From Pseudomonas lini (GTDB lineage: Bacteria; Pseudomonadota; Gammaproteobacteria; Pseudomonadales; Pseudomonadaceae): DNA of 64,000 nucleotides. The translations under genes were made by a program, and so were the position numbers. The DNA is taken from contig NZ_JYLB01000001.1 of the NCBI RefSeq assembly GCF_001042905.1, positions 310,001-374,000 of the forward strand. Reading direction: 5' to 3'. Within the stretch, counting starts at the first letter, position 1. Each line of letters begins with the position of its first letter. Under the pieces are notes generated by a model. That model saw only the letters and a list, made by a program, of their open reading frames with translations, had not been told where the DNA came from and did not search any database. Shown here in pieces: positions 35,532 through 44,442 of this stretch.

Positions 35532-37169
35532 ATGCAGATTTATGATTACATCGTTGTCGGTGCTGGATCTTCCGGCTGTCCGGTTGCGCGCGGCTTGTCT
35601 GACGACCCACAGAACAGCGTCCTGCTAATCGAGGCGGGTCCCGCGGCAGATCGTTTCTGGGTCAACACGCCGGCAGGAATGGGCAAGCTGTATTTTAACA
35701 AGCTGTTGAACTGGAACTTTCGCACCGCGCCGATGGACAAGCTCCAAGGGCGCGAAATGTACTGGCCTCGAGGCAAATTGCTCGGTGGATCCAGCTCCAT
35801 CAACGGCATGGTATTCATTCGCGGGCATCAGAAAGATTTTGACGGCTGGCGTGCCCTGGGCAACCCAGGCTGGGGCTATGAAGATGTTTTGCCCTACTTC
35901 AAAAAAATGGAGAATTTCGAGCGGGGCGGCGACCGATACCGGGGAGCGAATGGTCCGCTATGGATCAGCGATCCGATCGTCAAGGAAAAGAGTAGCTACG
36001 ACTTTATAGAGGCCGCGAACCGTATCGGCATCCCGGTGACCGAGGACATGAACGGCGCTGTGCATGATGGCGTGGGTTTCATGCAGCATAACATCCAGGA
36101 CGGACAGCGGATGTCGACTTACCGGGCATTTATCGAGCCGGTCATTGAACGACCGAACCTGACGGTTCGAACCGGATGCGAACTGCAGCGCGTTTTATTC
36201 GATGGACGCACCGCCGTCGGCGTAGAGGTTTTGAAGGGCGGTCGTTTGGAAAGGATCTATGCGGCGCGTGAGGTGATCTTGTCAGCGGGTTCACTGAAGA
36301 CTCCGCAGATGCTCATGCTATCGGGTGTTGGCCCACGGGCTGAACTGGAAAAGCACGCGATACCTGTGGTCCTGGATTCCCCGGGGGTGGGGCAGAACCT
36401 GCAGGATCACTTCTATATTCACACAGGTTGGCGTTGCACCCCAGACAGTTCGTACAACGCCAATCTCGTAGGCCTGCGAAAGTACTGGGAAGGCTTTCGT
36501 TACCTGATGACCCGCAAAGGTTATCTTGCCCTCGGCTCTTCCCAGGTCGCGGCGTTTGTTAAAAGTAGCCCGGACGAGGACTATGCTGATCTCCAAATCA
36601 GCTTCAGGCCCATGACCTTTCAATACTTCCCTGACGGCACGGTTGACGTTGAAAAGCATCCTGGCCTCGGGGTGTCGGTCTATCAGTTGCGTCCCAGCAC
36701 CACGGGAACAGTGACGTTGCGTTCGACCAACCCGTCGGACCCGGCCGATTACACACCCAATTTCCTGAGCAGCGATTACGACGTCAATGCCGTGATCAGT
36801 GGTGTGCGCTGGATACGCAAAATCATGAACAGCGAGCCCATCAAGTCCCGGGTGGTCGCCGAAGAACTGCCGGGGCCCCATGTTCGTACGGATGAAGATA
36901 TTTATAACTACCTGGTCGAAACCGGCAACTCGGCCCACCACCAGGGCGGCACCTGCAAGATGGGTAACGACGCCATGGCGGTGGTGGACGAACGACTGCG
37001 TGTCCGTGGTATCGAGCGACTGCGGGTGGTAGATGCTTCGATCATGCCATTCATCACGTCGGGCAACACCAATGCGCCGTCCATCATGATAGGTGTGAAA
37101 GCCGCCGACCTGATTCGTGAAGATGCGCTGGCGCGCCGCGCAAGCAGCTCCCTGGCCGAAACTAATTGA
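35532..37169 (+). CDS. GMC-family FAD oxidoreductase, copy 1
   Basis: A 545-residue FAD enzyme of the choline dehydrogenase/alcohol oxidase (GMC) family. The dinucleotide motif GAGSSG is at residues 10-15, followed by LLIEAGP; GMC signature 1 is RGKLLGGSSSINGMVFIRG and signature 2 lies in ILSAGSLKTPQMLMLSGVGP. The catalytic His is in HHQGGTCKMG near the C-terminus, with the usual SGNTNAPSIMIG tail. It likely oxidises a primary alcohol to an aldehyde, which the following ALDH would take to the acid. A second copy begins at 62666. Starts 121 bp after the lactonase. Confidence 0.93.
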   Translation: MQIYDYIVVGAGSSGCPVARGLSDDPQNSVLLIEAGPAADRFWVNTPAGMGKLYFNKLLNWNFRTAPMDKLQGREMYWPRGKLLGGSSSINGMVFIRGHQKDFDGWRALGNPGWGYEDVLPYFKKMENFERGGDRYRGANGPLWISDPIVKEKSSYDFIEAANRIGIPVTEDMNGAVHDGVGFMQHNIQDGQRMSTYRAFIEPVIERPNLTVRTGCELQRVLFDGRTAVGVEVLKGGRLERIYAAREVILSAGSLKTPQMLMLSGVGPRAELEKHAIPVVLDSPGVGQNLQDHFYIHTGWRCTPDSSYNANLVGLRKYWEGFRYLMTRKGYLALGSSQVAAFVKSSPDEDYADLQISFRPMTFQYFPDGTVDVEKHPGLGVSVYQLRPSTTGTVTLRSTNPSDPADYTPNFLSSDYDVNAVISGVRWIRKIMNSEPIKSRVVAEELPGPHVRTDEDIYNYLVETGNSAHHQGGTCKMGNDAMAVVDERLRVRGIERLRVVDASIMPFITSGNTNAPSIMIGVKAADLIREDALARRASSSLAETN

Positions 37170-37213
37170 GCGAGTCGGTGAACACCGTGTCGCCACTTGC
37201 AGAGGAAAATCCC

Positions 37214-38683
37214 ATGTCCACAGAAACTCAAAGTCACGTCGCCGATGCTACGCATCCGCAAGTTGGCTTGTTCATCGATGGTGAATGGATTTTTGATCGT
37301 CCATCATGTTTCGAAGTCCGCAATCCAAGCACCGAAGCCGTGCTCACTACGGTACCCGGCGCCAACTCCGAAGATTTGAAGCGCGTATTGGTCGCTGCGG
37401 AGCGGGGGTTTAAGGTATGGCGAGCGACGCCACCGGTTGAGCGCAACCTTATTATTGCTCGTGCCATCGCTGGCGTGCGTGAGCGCGCCGAGGAAATCGC
37501 ACAGATCATTACCCGTGAGAATGGCAAGTTGATCGCAGATGCGCGGGCCGAAGTTGAACGCTCGGCGAGCTTCTTTGATTGGGACATGGCGCAGGCGTTA
37601 CGTGCTTACGGCACCATTGTTCCGGGCGAAGCGCAGATGCAAAAGCTGATTCTACGCCAACCGATCGGGCCGGTAGCTGCCTTCACCCCTTGGAATGTGC
37701 CGCTTAGCGCGCCAGGTCGAAAAATCAGCGGCGCGTTATGTTCGGGTTGCTCGATTATCCTGAAGGCTCCGGAAGAAACGCCTGGGGCGGCTGTCGCCAT
37801 GGTTCAATGTTTCGAGCAGGCCGGCTTGCCCAAGGGAGTCCTGAATCTGGTGTTTGGTAACCCCGCCGAGGTTTCCCTGGCGCTGATTGACTCTCCAGTG
37901 ACTCGCATGGTCACGCTGACTGGCTCGGTCGGCGTGGGGAAACACCTCAGCGCCTTGGCAGGAGCCGCTATGAAACCGGTGCTGATGGAGCTTGGTGGTC
38001 ATGCGCCGGTGATTGTCTGTGCTGGGGTTGATGCGAGCGAAATCGGCAAGATGGCGCTCAAAAGCAAGATCCGTATCAATTCTCAGTGGTGCGCCGCGCC
38101 GGGACGTTTCCTGGTTCACGAAAGTCTTTACGAGGAATTTGTCGCTGGGTTCGTTGCAGCGGCGCAGCAGGTGCGTGTCGCTGATGGGCTAGACCTCAAG
38201 GCAGATATGGGACCCGTCACCAGCGGGCGACGGCTGGCGGCAATGCAGCATTTCGTCGATGACGCGCTCGAGCGCGGTGGCAAGGCTGCCGTGGGTGGTC
38301 ATCGCGTCGGTGATCGTGGCTACTTTTTTGCGCCAACGCTGCTGGTCGATACCCCGCTCGATTGCGAAATCATGCGCGAAGAGCCGTTTGGTCCGGTCGC
38401 GGTGGCCGTCCCGTTCAAGACCCTTGATGAGGCGATCGAAATCTCCAACAGCCTTTCCGTGGGCTTAGCCGCGTTTGCTTTCACCAATACTCTCGAGGAG
38501 GCCGAGCGGCTGAGTCGCGAATTGGACCTGGGAGTTCTGTCGATCAACCATTTCGGTGCGCCGGATCCCGATACGCCGTTCGGGGGTATGAGGGACAGTG
38601 GGATTGGTCGAGAAGGGGGGCCGTGGAGTCTTGAGTCCTACATGGTCAGCAAGACAGTGCTGCAAAAGACGGTCCGCGTCTAA
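37214..38683 (+). CDS. Aldehyde dehydrogenase, copy A2
   Basis: A 489-residue ALDH, a close paralogue of the gene at 11475-12947. Catalytic Asn in PWNVP, Glu in MELGGH, and Cys in INSQWCAAPGRF; as in copy A1, the usual Gly before GQxC is replaced (here by Ser). Start at 37214 (MSTETQSHVADATHPQVG) is supported by AGAGGAAAA upstream and by alignment with copy A1. It follows the GMC oxidoreductase by 44 bp, so oxidation of the aldehyde formed there is likely. Substrate unknown. Confidence 0.9.
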   Translation: MSTETQSHVADATHPQVGLFIDGEWIFDRPSCFEVRNPSTEAVLTTVPGANSEDLKRVLVAAERGFKVWRATPPVERNLIIARAIAGVRERAEEIAQIITRENGKLIADARAEVERSASFFDWDMAQALRAYGTIVPGEAQMQKLILRQPIGPVAAFTPWNVPLSAPGRKISGALCSGCSIILKAPEETPGAAVAMVQCFEQAGLPKGVLNLVFGNPAEVSLALIDSPVTRMVTLTGSVGVGKHLSALAGAAMKPVLMELGGHAPVIVCAGVDASEIGKMALKSKIRINSQWCAAPGRFLVHESLYEEFVAGFVAAAQQVRVADGLDLKADMGPVTSGRRLAAMQHFVDDALERGGKAAVGGHRVGDRGYFFAPTLLVDTPLDCEIMREEPFGPVAVAVPFKTLDEAIEISNSLSVGLAAFAFTNTLEEAERLSRELDLGVLSINHFGAPDPDTPFGGMRDSGIGREGGPWSLESYMVSKTVLQKTVRV

Positions 38684-38752
38684 GCAAGGGGCCCCAGCTT
38701 GTGATCAGCGTACGGGGCCGTGATTTTGGTTGCAGCGACGGGAGACCGTTTC

Positions 38753-40165
38753 ATGTCAGAACAGATATTCAATGCGAAACACGTGGCCATAAGCGCCGAC
38801 ATCGTCCATCACTTCTCTGCATTGGCGGCCGGGCTGCGTTACGAAGACTTGCCTGAGGCCGCACGCGAAGCCGCGAAGAAAAGCATTCTCGATACCTTTG
38901 GGGTAATGCTCGCCGCGAGCGGGATGGAGCCTGCGGTATTGGGGGTCATCGAGGTGGTCAAGGAGTCTGCAGGTACCCCCCAGGCGTCGATTCTGGGCTT
39001 TGGGGGGCGCGTCCCAGCGACGATGGCGGCCCTGGCCAACGGGGCGCTGGCGCACTGCCTGGACTACGACGATCAAACACCTTGGGGGCAGCACGCGGCG
39101 AGCTCGATCATTCCAGCGGTGTTTGCCTTGGCCGAACGTAAGGGGGGCGTGACTGGCAAGGACATGATTGCCGCCGTGGCTGCCGGGCAGGACATCTTTG
39201 CGCGACTGCGGTGCAATGTCGGTTGGAAGAAAGACTGGAACCTGTCCACTGTTATGGGGGTGTTTGCTGCCACCGCGGCTGCCGGGCGCGTCATGGGCTT
39301 CAATGCGAAGCAGACCGCCAACGCCCTGGGCATCGCCAGTATGCAGTGTTCGGGCATCATGGAGATGGTGTGTGGTACGGGTAGCGACCTGCGCGGCTTA
39401 TATGCCGGCTTTTCGGCCAAAGGCGCAGTGCTAGCAGCGCTCATGGCGGAAAAAGGCGTGCCTGGTATCGATTGTCTTTTTGAAGGCGGGTACGGGTTTT
39501 TCAACACCTATTTCGACGGCCGTTACGATCGAGACAAAATCCTTGAGGATATCGGTGTCGACTACAAGGGTAGCGTCACCTTGTACAAGCGCTGGCCCTC
39601 GGTGGGTACCGCGCACAGTCATATGAAAGCAATTATCGACATTGTTTCGGACAACGATCTTGCGCCCGACGATATCGCCGAAATCCGGTTGTTCGTGGGC
39701 GACTATCACGCGCTCATGTGCGAGCCGCTGGACGTACGCAAGGCGCCGGCGACGTTGGCGGATGCGAAGTTCAGCCTACCTTTTCTCGTCGCGGTTGCAG
39801 CTGTGCGTCGTGGCATGAGTGTGCTGGATTTCACCGAGTCGGGCCTGCGTGATACGAAGGTCCTGGCCACCGCCAACAAAATTTCCTTGGTCGCCGATGC
39901 GTCACTGGACTGGAAGCTGGAACTGCCACTAGGGCGTGTCGAAGTGGTAGCAGCGGATGGTCGTCGCTGGGAAAGGTCCGGTACCCATATTCCCGGTAAT
40001 GCGGACAACCCAATGACCTGGGCCGATCTCTGTTCGAAATTCGCCGAATGCGCAGCGGTCGCGGTGAGTCCGTTGAGCTCTCACAGGATTGCAGAAGTCC
40101 AGCGGCTGGTGCAGTTACTGGAAGACGTCGAGGATGTTGCCGAGTTGATGCGCACGTTGCAATGA
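38753..40165 (+). CDS. MmgE/PrpD-family protein, copy 1
   Basis: A 470-residue protein of the MmgE/PrpD family (2-methylcitrate dehydratase, cis-aconitate decarboxylase, iminodisuccinate epimerase). Landmarks: AREAAKKSILDTFGVMLA, ALAHCLDYDDQTPWGQHAAS in the active-site region, LGIASMQCSGIMEM and the lid-domain YKRWPSVGTAHSHMKAI. It probably dehydrates, isomerises or decarboxylates a carboxylated intermediate. GGGAG lies 9 bases before the ATG. It follows ALDH A2 by 69 bp. A paralogue is at 50888-52267. Confidence 0.9.
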   Translation: MSEQIFNAKHVAISADIVHHFSALAAGLRYEDLPEAAREAAKKSILDTFGVMLAASGMEPAVLGVIEVVKESAGTPQASILGFGGRVPATMAALANGALAHCLDYDDQTPWGQHAASSIIPAVFALAERKGGVTGKDMIAAVAAGQDIFARLRCNVGWKKDWNLSTVMGVFAATAAAGRVMGFNAKQTANALGIASMQCSGIMEMVCGTGSDLRGLYAGFSAKGAVLAALMAEKGVPGIDCLFEGGYGFFNTYFDGRYDRDKILEDIGVDYKGSVTLYKRWPSVGTAHSHMKAIIDIVSDNDLAPDDIAEIRLFVGDYHALMCEPLDVRKAPATLADAKFSLPFLVAVAAVRRGMSVLDFTESGLRDTKVLATANKISLVADASLDWKLELPLGRVEVVAADGRRWERSGTHIPGNADNPMTWADLCSKFAECAAVAVSPLSSHRIAEVQRLVQLLEDVEDVAELMRTLQ

Positions 40166-40220
40166 CGGGTTGATACCTGCGCAGCCTATTTTGAAGAACC
40201 ACAAAAATGAGGTCCGTACG

Positions 40221-40511
40221 ATGGAAAGAGTGCACTGCGTAGCTGTAACGCTGGCCAAGCCTGAACATCTGGATGCGGTAAAGGCGGCGCTTGAAGCGTT
40301 GATCGAGCCTGTTCATCAGGAAAAGGGCATGATCCAGTATGAAATGTACTGTGATCGCACTGAGCCGAGACGCTTCGTGTTCATCGAGGAATGGGAAACC
40401 TACGAGGATTTCGAGGCTCATGTGCACGCACCGCATGTGAAAGAGTTTCTGCGAAAAACAGAAGGTTTGATCGAAGAAAACTTCTTTCATCCTTTGTCCT
40501 TCCACAAATAG
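40221..40511 (+). CDS. Putative quinol monooxygenase (ABM family)
   Basis: A 96-residue protein with the ABM dimeric alpha-beta barrel: VHCVAVTLAKPEHLDAVKAA, GMIQYEMYCDRTEPRRFVFI, EEWETYEDFEAHVHAPHVKE. This pattern is very typical of YgiN/YcnE-like proteins, some of which oxidise quinols without a cofactor. Last gene of the SMP-30/GMC operon and followed by a terminator. Start at 40221 fits the family; no strong ribosome site, but TGAGGTCCG lies before it. Confidence 0.9.
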   Translation: MERVHCVAVTLAKPEHLDAVKAALEALIEPVHQEKGMIQYEMYCDRTEPRRFVFIEEWETYEDFEAHVHAPHVKEFLRKTEGLIEENFFHPLSFHK

Positions 40512-40539
40512 GCAACAGGTCAAACGAGCCGTTAAGGGC

Positions 40540-40577
40540 AAGCCCGATGACGTTCAATCGTCACTTCGGGCTTTTCC
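40540..40577 (+). terminator. Terminator after the SMP-30/GMC operon
   Basis: AAGCCCGATGACG (40540-40552) pairs with CGTCACTTCGGGCTT (40559-40573) with a two-base bulge, followed by TTCC after GGGCTTTT. It separates the operon from iclR. Confidence 0.75.
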
Positions 40578-40636
40578 TGTGTATCTCGAATTTTATTCAT
40601 ATTATGGGATTAAAGTTTTTGTTGTTTGTCTGTTTC

Positions 40637-40666
40637 TTGCTCGATCCTACAATTTGAGACTATGAT
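40637..40666 (+). promoter_or_regulatory. iclR promoter with embedded operator
   Basis: -35 TTGCTC (40637-40642), 18-bp spacer, -10 TATGAT (40661-40666). The spacer contains GATCCTACAATTTGAGACT (40643-40661), one of the repeated 19-bp elements. It is 100 bp before the iclR start and suggests autoregulation. Confidence 0.55.
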
Positions 40667-40765
40667 CAAAAGCCAGCGCACTCCGAATTGCGCGCAACGC
40701 AATCATGGTTTTCACGGGGGCCTGAGGTATTCCGAGGGACCCTTTAACGTAGGATAGAGTGGGTA

Positions 40766-41593
40766 ATGGACATAGAAGCGCTTCAGGGGGAAAACCCGGC
40801 CATTGAAGACGAGAGAGAAGAGCATGCTCGCGACGGCGCGAGCAGTCTTACAAAGATGCTCAGCATCCTCGATCTGTTCAGTTCCAATCAGGCTGTGTTA
40901 TCGACCACTGCCATCATCGAAGCACTCGAAACCTCTCGGTCTACAGGGTATCGCTACATCAAGGCGCTGCACTCTGCAGGTTTGCTAAGTACCGTTGGAA
41001 ATGGCAACTACGTATTGGGTTCGCGCATTATCGAGCTGGACTTACAAATCCGTAATACCGATCCGCTGCTGCAGGCCAGTAAGGGTGTGCTGGAGGAATT
41101 GGTCGATACGATCGGTCACTCGGCGCTCTTGTGTACGGCGTTCAGGGACTCGGTGCTATGTATTCGGGAGCATCGTGCGCCTCTGAGTCCCGAAAATCGC
41201 TTTCGACGTGGGCAGCGCAGGCCACTGTTCCAAGGCGCCGTGTCCAAGGTCATCCTTGCTTATTTCCCTCATCATCGGCTCAAAAGCCTTTATAGCCGTG
41301 CGCAACCCGATATACAGCGAGCGGGCCTAGGCGACACATGGGAGGAGTTCCGGAGCACGCTCAGCAAAATCAAAAAAGACGGCTATCTCATCACCAAGGG
41401 CGAATTCAATCCCGGTGTCTATGGTGTGGCGGCGCCTATTATCAATGAGAGCAATATCGTCTTGGGCAGTATTGGCGTTGCTTGGGATGAAAAGGAGCGG
41501 CGCGATGTCGACGTCAAGCGTGCGGTGGTATCTGTCAAGCGCGCGGCGCGAGAGATCTCCAGTCGCCTTGCCCAGGCAGAAGTAAACATCTAG
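40766..41593 (+). CDS. IclR-family transcriptional regulator
   Basis: A 275-residue IclR regulator. The N-terminal winged HTH (about residues 27-85) reads SLTKMLSILDLFSSNQAV, STTAIIEALETSRSTGYRYI and NGNYVLGSRIIEL; the C-terminal effector domain follows, with GQRRPLFQGAVSKVILA, KGEFNPGVYGVAAPI and ERRDVDVKR. These are characteristic. It lies between the two halves of the catabolic cluster and its promoter holds the repeated 19-bp element, so it is the best candidate for the regulator of sites found at 34.0, 34.4, 40.6, 41.8-41.9, 56.0 and 56.2 kb. Whether it represses or activates is not known; operator position suggests repression. Confidence 0.93.
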   Translation: MDIEALQGENPAIEDEREEHARDGASSLTKMLSILDLFSSNQAVLSTTAIIEALETSRSTGYRYIKALHSAGLLSTVGNGNYVLGSRIIELDLQIRNTDPLLQASKGVLEELVDTIGHSALLCTAFRDSVLCIREHRAPLSPENRFRRGQRRPLFQGAVSKVILAYFPHHRLKSLYSRAQPDIQRAGLGDTWEEFRSTLSKIKKDGYLITKGEFNPGVYGVAAPIINESNIVLGSIGVAWDEKERRDVDVKRAVVSVKRAAREISSRLAQAEVNI

Positions 41594-41652
41594 CCGTTCC
41601 AACTCAGAGTGAATGGTCTCTCCGACCAGCCAAGGTCATCCTTCTTACGTGA

Positions 41653-41682
41653 ATCCAGGCGCCTGATTCTGGCCGCCTGGAT
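41653..41682 (+). terminator. Hairpin after iclR
   Basis: ATCCAGGCG (41653-41661) pairs with CGCCTGGAT (41674-41682), 60 bases past the iclR stop. No T-run. Confidence 0.5.
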
Positions 41683-41821
41683 GGGTCGTTACCACTAAGA
41701 GAGTTTTGCTCGTAAGCCACCGTCTATCGGTTTACTTCCCTCCCACTGATCGCTTTTCCCGCCCTCCGGAACACCGAGTCTTCGGTGCGCCATTGCGTGC
41801 TTGCACCTGTTTTTAACGTAG

Positions 41822-41863
41822 TCAGACAGGATCGTTCCTGTCTGATCCTACGATATTGAACTC
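41822..41863 (+). promoter_or_regulatory. Inverted repeat next to a motif copy, upstream of ALDH B1
   Basis: Perfect 10-bp inverted repeat TCAGACAGGA (41822-41831) and TCCTGTCTGA (41836-41845), loop 4. Its right arm runs directly into GATCCTACGATATTGAACT (41844-41862), a variant of the 19-bp element with a one-base shift in the right half. Either a second regulator site or a leader structure. Confidence 0.4.
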
Positions 41864-41894
41864 GACGGCAATAAAGTCAGCTATAGATTTATTG

Positions 41895-41923
41895 TTGATT
41901 TATCCCACTATGCGAGATAGTTT
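41895..41923 (+). promoter_or_regulatory. Promoter with embedded operator, ALDH B1/SDR/MHS operon
   Basis: -35 TTGATT (41895-41900), 17-bp spacer, weak -10 TAGTTT (41918-41923). The spacer is filled by TATCCCACTATGCGAGATA (41901-41919), an imperfect palindrome (TATCCCAC-N3-GCGAGATA; six of eight positions pair). It lies 68 bp before the ALDH start. Confidence 0.5.
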
Positions 41924-41990
41924 TATTATGCTGTGCGGCATTTCCGCGCACCTTTGCAAGGGCGCAAACCAGCAGAAAGGAGAATGGCAG

Positions 41991-43472
41991 TTGAAGACCT
42001 ACGCACATTGGATTGATGGAGCTTACCAAGAGCCGGCGGGGCGCGAATGGATGGACACCCAGGACCCTTATCTGGGCGAGGCATGGGCAAGAATTCCCCT
42101 GGGAGTGGCAGTTGATGCCGACGCGGCGGTGTCTGCGGCCAAACGCGCGATGACGTCCGGGCCCTGGGCAAGCATGAGCGCAACCCAGCGTGGAAAAATC
42201 ATGCGGCGTATCGGTGACCTGACCTTGGAGAATGCTGATCGTCTAGCCGAACTTGAGGTGCGCGACAACGGCAAGTTGCTGGCGGAAATGCGCGGCGCGA
42301 TCAGCAACGTGGCGGAGATTTGGTATTACTACGCGGGCCTTGCCGACAAGATCCAAGGCTCCGTGATGCCGATCGAGAAAGAAGGCATCGTTGCGATGAC
42401 TACCCGGGAACCGGTTGGGGTGGTGCTTGCGTTGACTGCTTGGAATGCGCCCTTGAATTTTTTGGCGCTTAAGTGTGCCCCCGCATTAGCCGCAGGTTGC
42501 GCAGTGGTGGTTAAACCCTCGGAGTTTTCTTCGGTCAGTTCGCTGGAGTTCGCAGCGCTGACCAAGGAAGCCGGTCTGCCGGACGGCGTCCTGAATGTGG
42601 TCACAGGCTTGGGCCTTGGCATTGGCGCTCCGCTCGTTGAGCACCCCGACGTTGCGATGGTCACCTTTACCGGATCTGACGCAACGGGCGCCAAAGTTTA
42701 CGAAACCGCGGCTCGCCACATGAAACGAGTCGCTCTGGAGCTGGGCGGCAAATCACCCAATATCGTTTTCGCCGATGCGGACCTGGAGCTAGCTGTGGCC
42801 GGAGCTGTCTCCGGTATCTTCGGCGGCGGCGGCCAGATGTGCACGGCCGGCTCCCGGCTATTGGTTCAAAATTCTATCTTGGAGGCTTTTACCGAGCAGT
42901 TAATTGCCGGTGCGCGTTCGGTAAAATTGGGCAATCCGATGGACCCGGCCACCCAGATGGGACCCATGTCCACCGCTCCGCAATATCAGAAAGTGCTCAA
43001 TTACATCGAGATAGCCAAGGCAGAAGGAGCGCGCTGCGTATTCGGCGGTCAGCCTGCCAGTGGGCCGGGCATTCGCGGCGGTCAGTTCGTCGAACCGACG
43101 ATTTTTACCCACGTATCCAATTCGATGCGCATTGCTCAGGAAGAGGTATTCGGCCCGGTGCTGTCCGTCATCGGCTTTGAGGACGAGGCTGAAGCTGTCT
43201 CCATCGCCAATGACATTGCTTATGGGCTGACAGCTGGGGTGTGGACCCGTGACATTGGTCGCGTGTTTCGCATGGCCAAGGCGCTCGAGGTCGGAACGGT
43301 CTGGGGCAACACATACCGCACCTACAGCTACACGATGCCCTTCGGCGGCATGAAAAAGTCCGGCATAGGACGGGAGATGGGCATCGAGGCGGTGGATGAG
43401 TTCCTCGAAACCAAAAGCCTGATGATTTCCATCGCAGATGCACGCCCGCAAAACAACTTCATTCCGCGTTGA
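41991..43472 (+). CDS. Aldehyde dehydrogenase, copy B1 (TTG start)
   Basis: A 493-residue ALDH. The start is a TTG at 41991, reading MKTYAHWIDGAYQEPAGREW: AAGGAGA lies 8 bases upstream, and the length and N-terminus then match the paralogue at 47063-48544 exactly. Longer frames upstream have no support. Catalytic N152 in TAWNAP, E250 in ALELGGKSP and C284 in GGGQMCTAGSRL are all canonical. First gene of an operon with an SDR and an MHS transporter. The substrate is unknown; the branch is close to betaine-aldehyde and other broad ALDHs. Confidence 0.9.
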   Translation: MKTYAHWIDGAYQEPAGREWMDTQDPYLGEAWARIPLGVAVDADAAVSAAKRAMTSGPWASMSATQRGKIMRRIGDLTLENADRLAELEVRDNGKLLAEMRGAISNVAEIWYYYAGLADKIQGSVMPIEKEGIVAMTTREPVGVVLALTAWNAPLNFLALKCAPALAAGCAVVVKPSEFSSVSSLEFAALTKEAGLPDGVLNVVTGLGLGIGAPLVEHPDVAMVTFTGSDATGAKVYETAARHMKRVALELGGKSPNIVFADADLELAVAGAVSGIFGGGGQMCTAGSRLLVQNSILEAFTEQLIAGARSVKLGNPMDPATQMGPMSTAPQYQKVLNYIEIAKAEGARCVFGGQPASGPGIRGGQFVEPTIFTHVSNSMRIAQEEVFGPVLSVIGFEDEAEAVSIANDIAYGLTAGVWTRDIGRVFRMAKALEVGTVWGNTYRTYSYTMPFGGMKKSGIGREMGIEAVDEFLETKSLMISIADARPQNNFIPR

Positions 43473-43556
43473 GCCGGCTGATAGCAGCATGAGCGAGTGA
43501 CGACATCAGCGCTCATGACTGTTTGTCCTTACAGAACAAAAAAGGAAAACAAGAAA

Positions 43557-44300
43557 ATGACCGATAAGGCTTCTCATCAATCCAGCCACGCCCGTCTGGA
43601 CGGACGGCGAATCGTAATCACTGGCGCTGCATCGGGTATCGGGCGAGCGACAGCGGAGCGCTTTCTAGCGGAAGGGGCCAGCGTCGCGTTGCTTGACAGG
43701 AATGGCGAGGCATTGAACGCGGCGTTCAAGGGCAGGGGCCATTGCTTCGCTGTCGATATCAGCGACGAGAAGGCTGTAGCGCAAGTCACTGAGCAAGCGG
43801 CGCGGGACATGGGCGGTATCGACGGCGTCGTCAACGCCGCCGGGATCATGGGCAAGGGCTCCATCCTTGAAGTACCTGCCGATGAGTTTCGTCAACAGAT
43901 CGAGATCAACCTGGTGGGCACCTACATCGTTTCGCGCAACTGTCTGCGATGGATGACGGATGAGCCCTTTGCAACGATCGTGAACATTGCCTCAGCGGCG
44001 GGCCTGCTACCCAATGCGCCGGGCCTTACCGCCTATGCGGCATCCAAAGGTGGAGTGATCAACCTGACACGATGCATGGCAGCGGAGTTGGCGCCACGGG
44101 TGCGGGTCAACAGCGTCTGCCCAGGCATGGTGGACACGCCGATGGCGGACGGCTACCGGGCCAACGTCAGCAATTACGCACTCAAGCGTTTGGCCGATGC
44201 ATCGGAGATCGCCGCGGCCATCCTCTTCTTGACCTCTACGGAATCTTCCTACGTCACCGGTACGGCGTTGGCCGTTGACGGTGGTCGTTCCTTTCATTGA
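43557..44300 (+). CDS. SDR-family oxidoreductase
   Basis: A 247-residue classical SDR: ITGAASGIGRATAERF cofactor loop, VNAAGIMGKG, catalytic Ser in NIASAAGLL and Tyr/Lys in AYAASKGG, ending in YVTGTALAVDGG. The start at 43557 has GGAAAACAAG upstream. It is 84 bp after ALDH B1 and 142 bp before the MHS transporter, on the same strand. Probably oxidises a secondary alcohol to a ketone or the reverse in the same pathway. Confidence 0.9.
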   Translation: MTDKASHQSSHARLDGRRIVITGAASGIGRATAERFLAEGASVALLDRNGEALNAAFKGRGHCFAVDISDEKAVAQVTEQAARDMGGIDGVVNAAGIMGKGSILEVPADEFRQQIEINLVGTYIVSRNCLRWMTDEPFATIVNIASAAGLLPNAPGLTAYAASKGGVINLTRCMAAELAPRVRVNSVCPGMVDTPMADGYRANVSNYALKRLADASEIAAAILFLTSTESSYVTGTALAVDGGRSFH

Positions 44301-44442
44301 GAGGTAGCGACATCAGGGCACGTGGGTGCCGGCTGGCAACGTGCCCGCCAGCTGGATCGATCATCAGTGAGTGAAGTATCCCTGGATGCCGTCTTTCGCG
44401 ATGGAAGGCGGCCGTCTTACGGTCATCACAAGGACAATAAAA

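Noticed and set aside
36318..37196. 292-codon minus-strand frame, with a similar frame at 63416-63793
   Set aside because: Antisense to the GMC oxidoreductase copies; it recurs only because the two copies are near-identical.
41856..41990. 45-codon upstream extension of ALDH B1
   Set aside because: The paralogue begins at the equivalent of TTG 41991, where a strong ribosome site exists; the extension would also run through the proposed operator.
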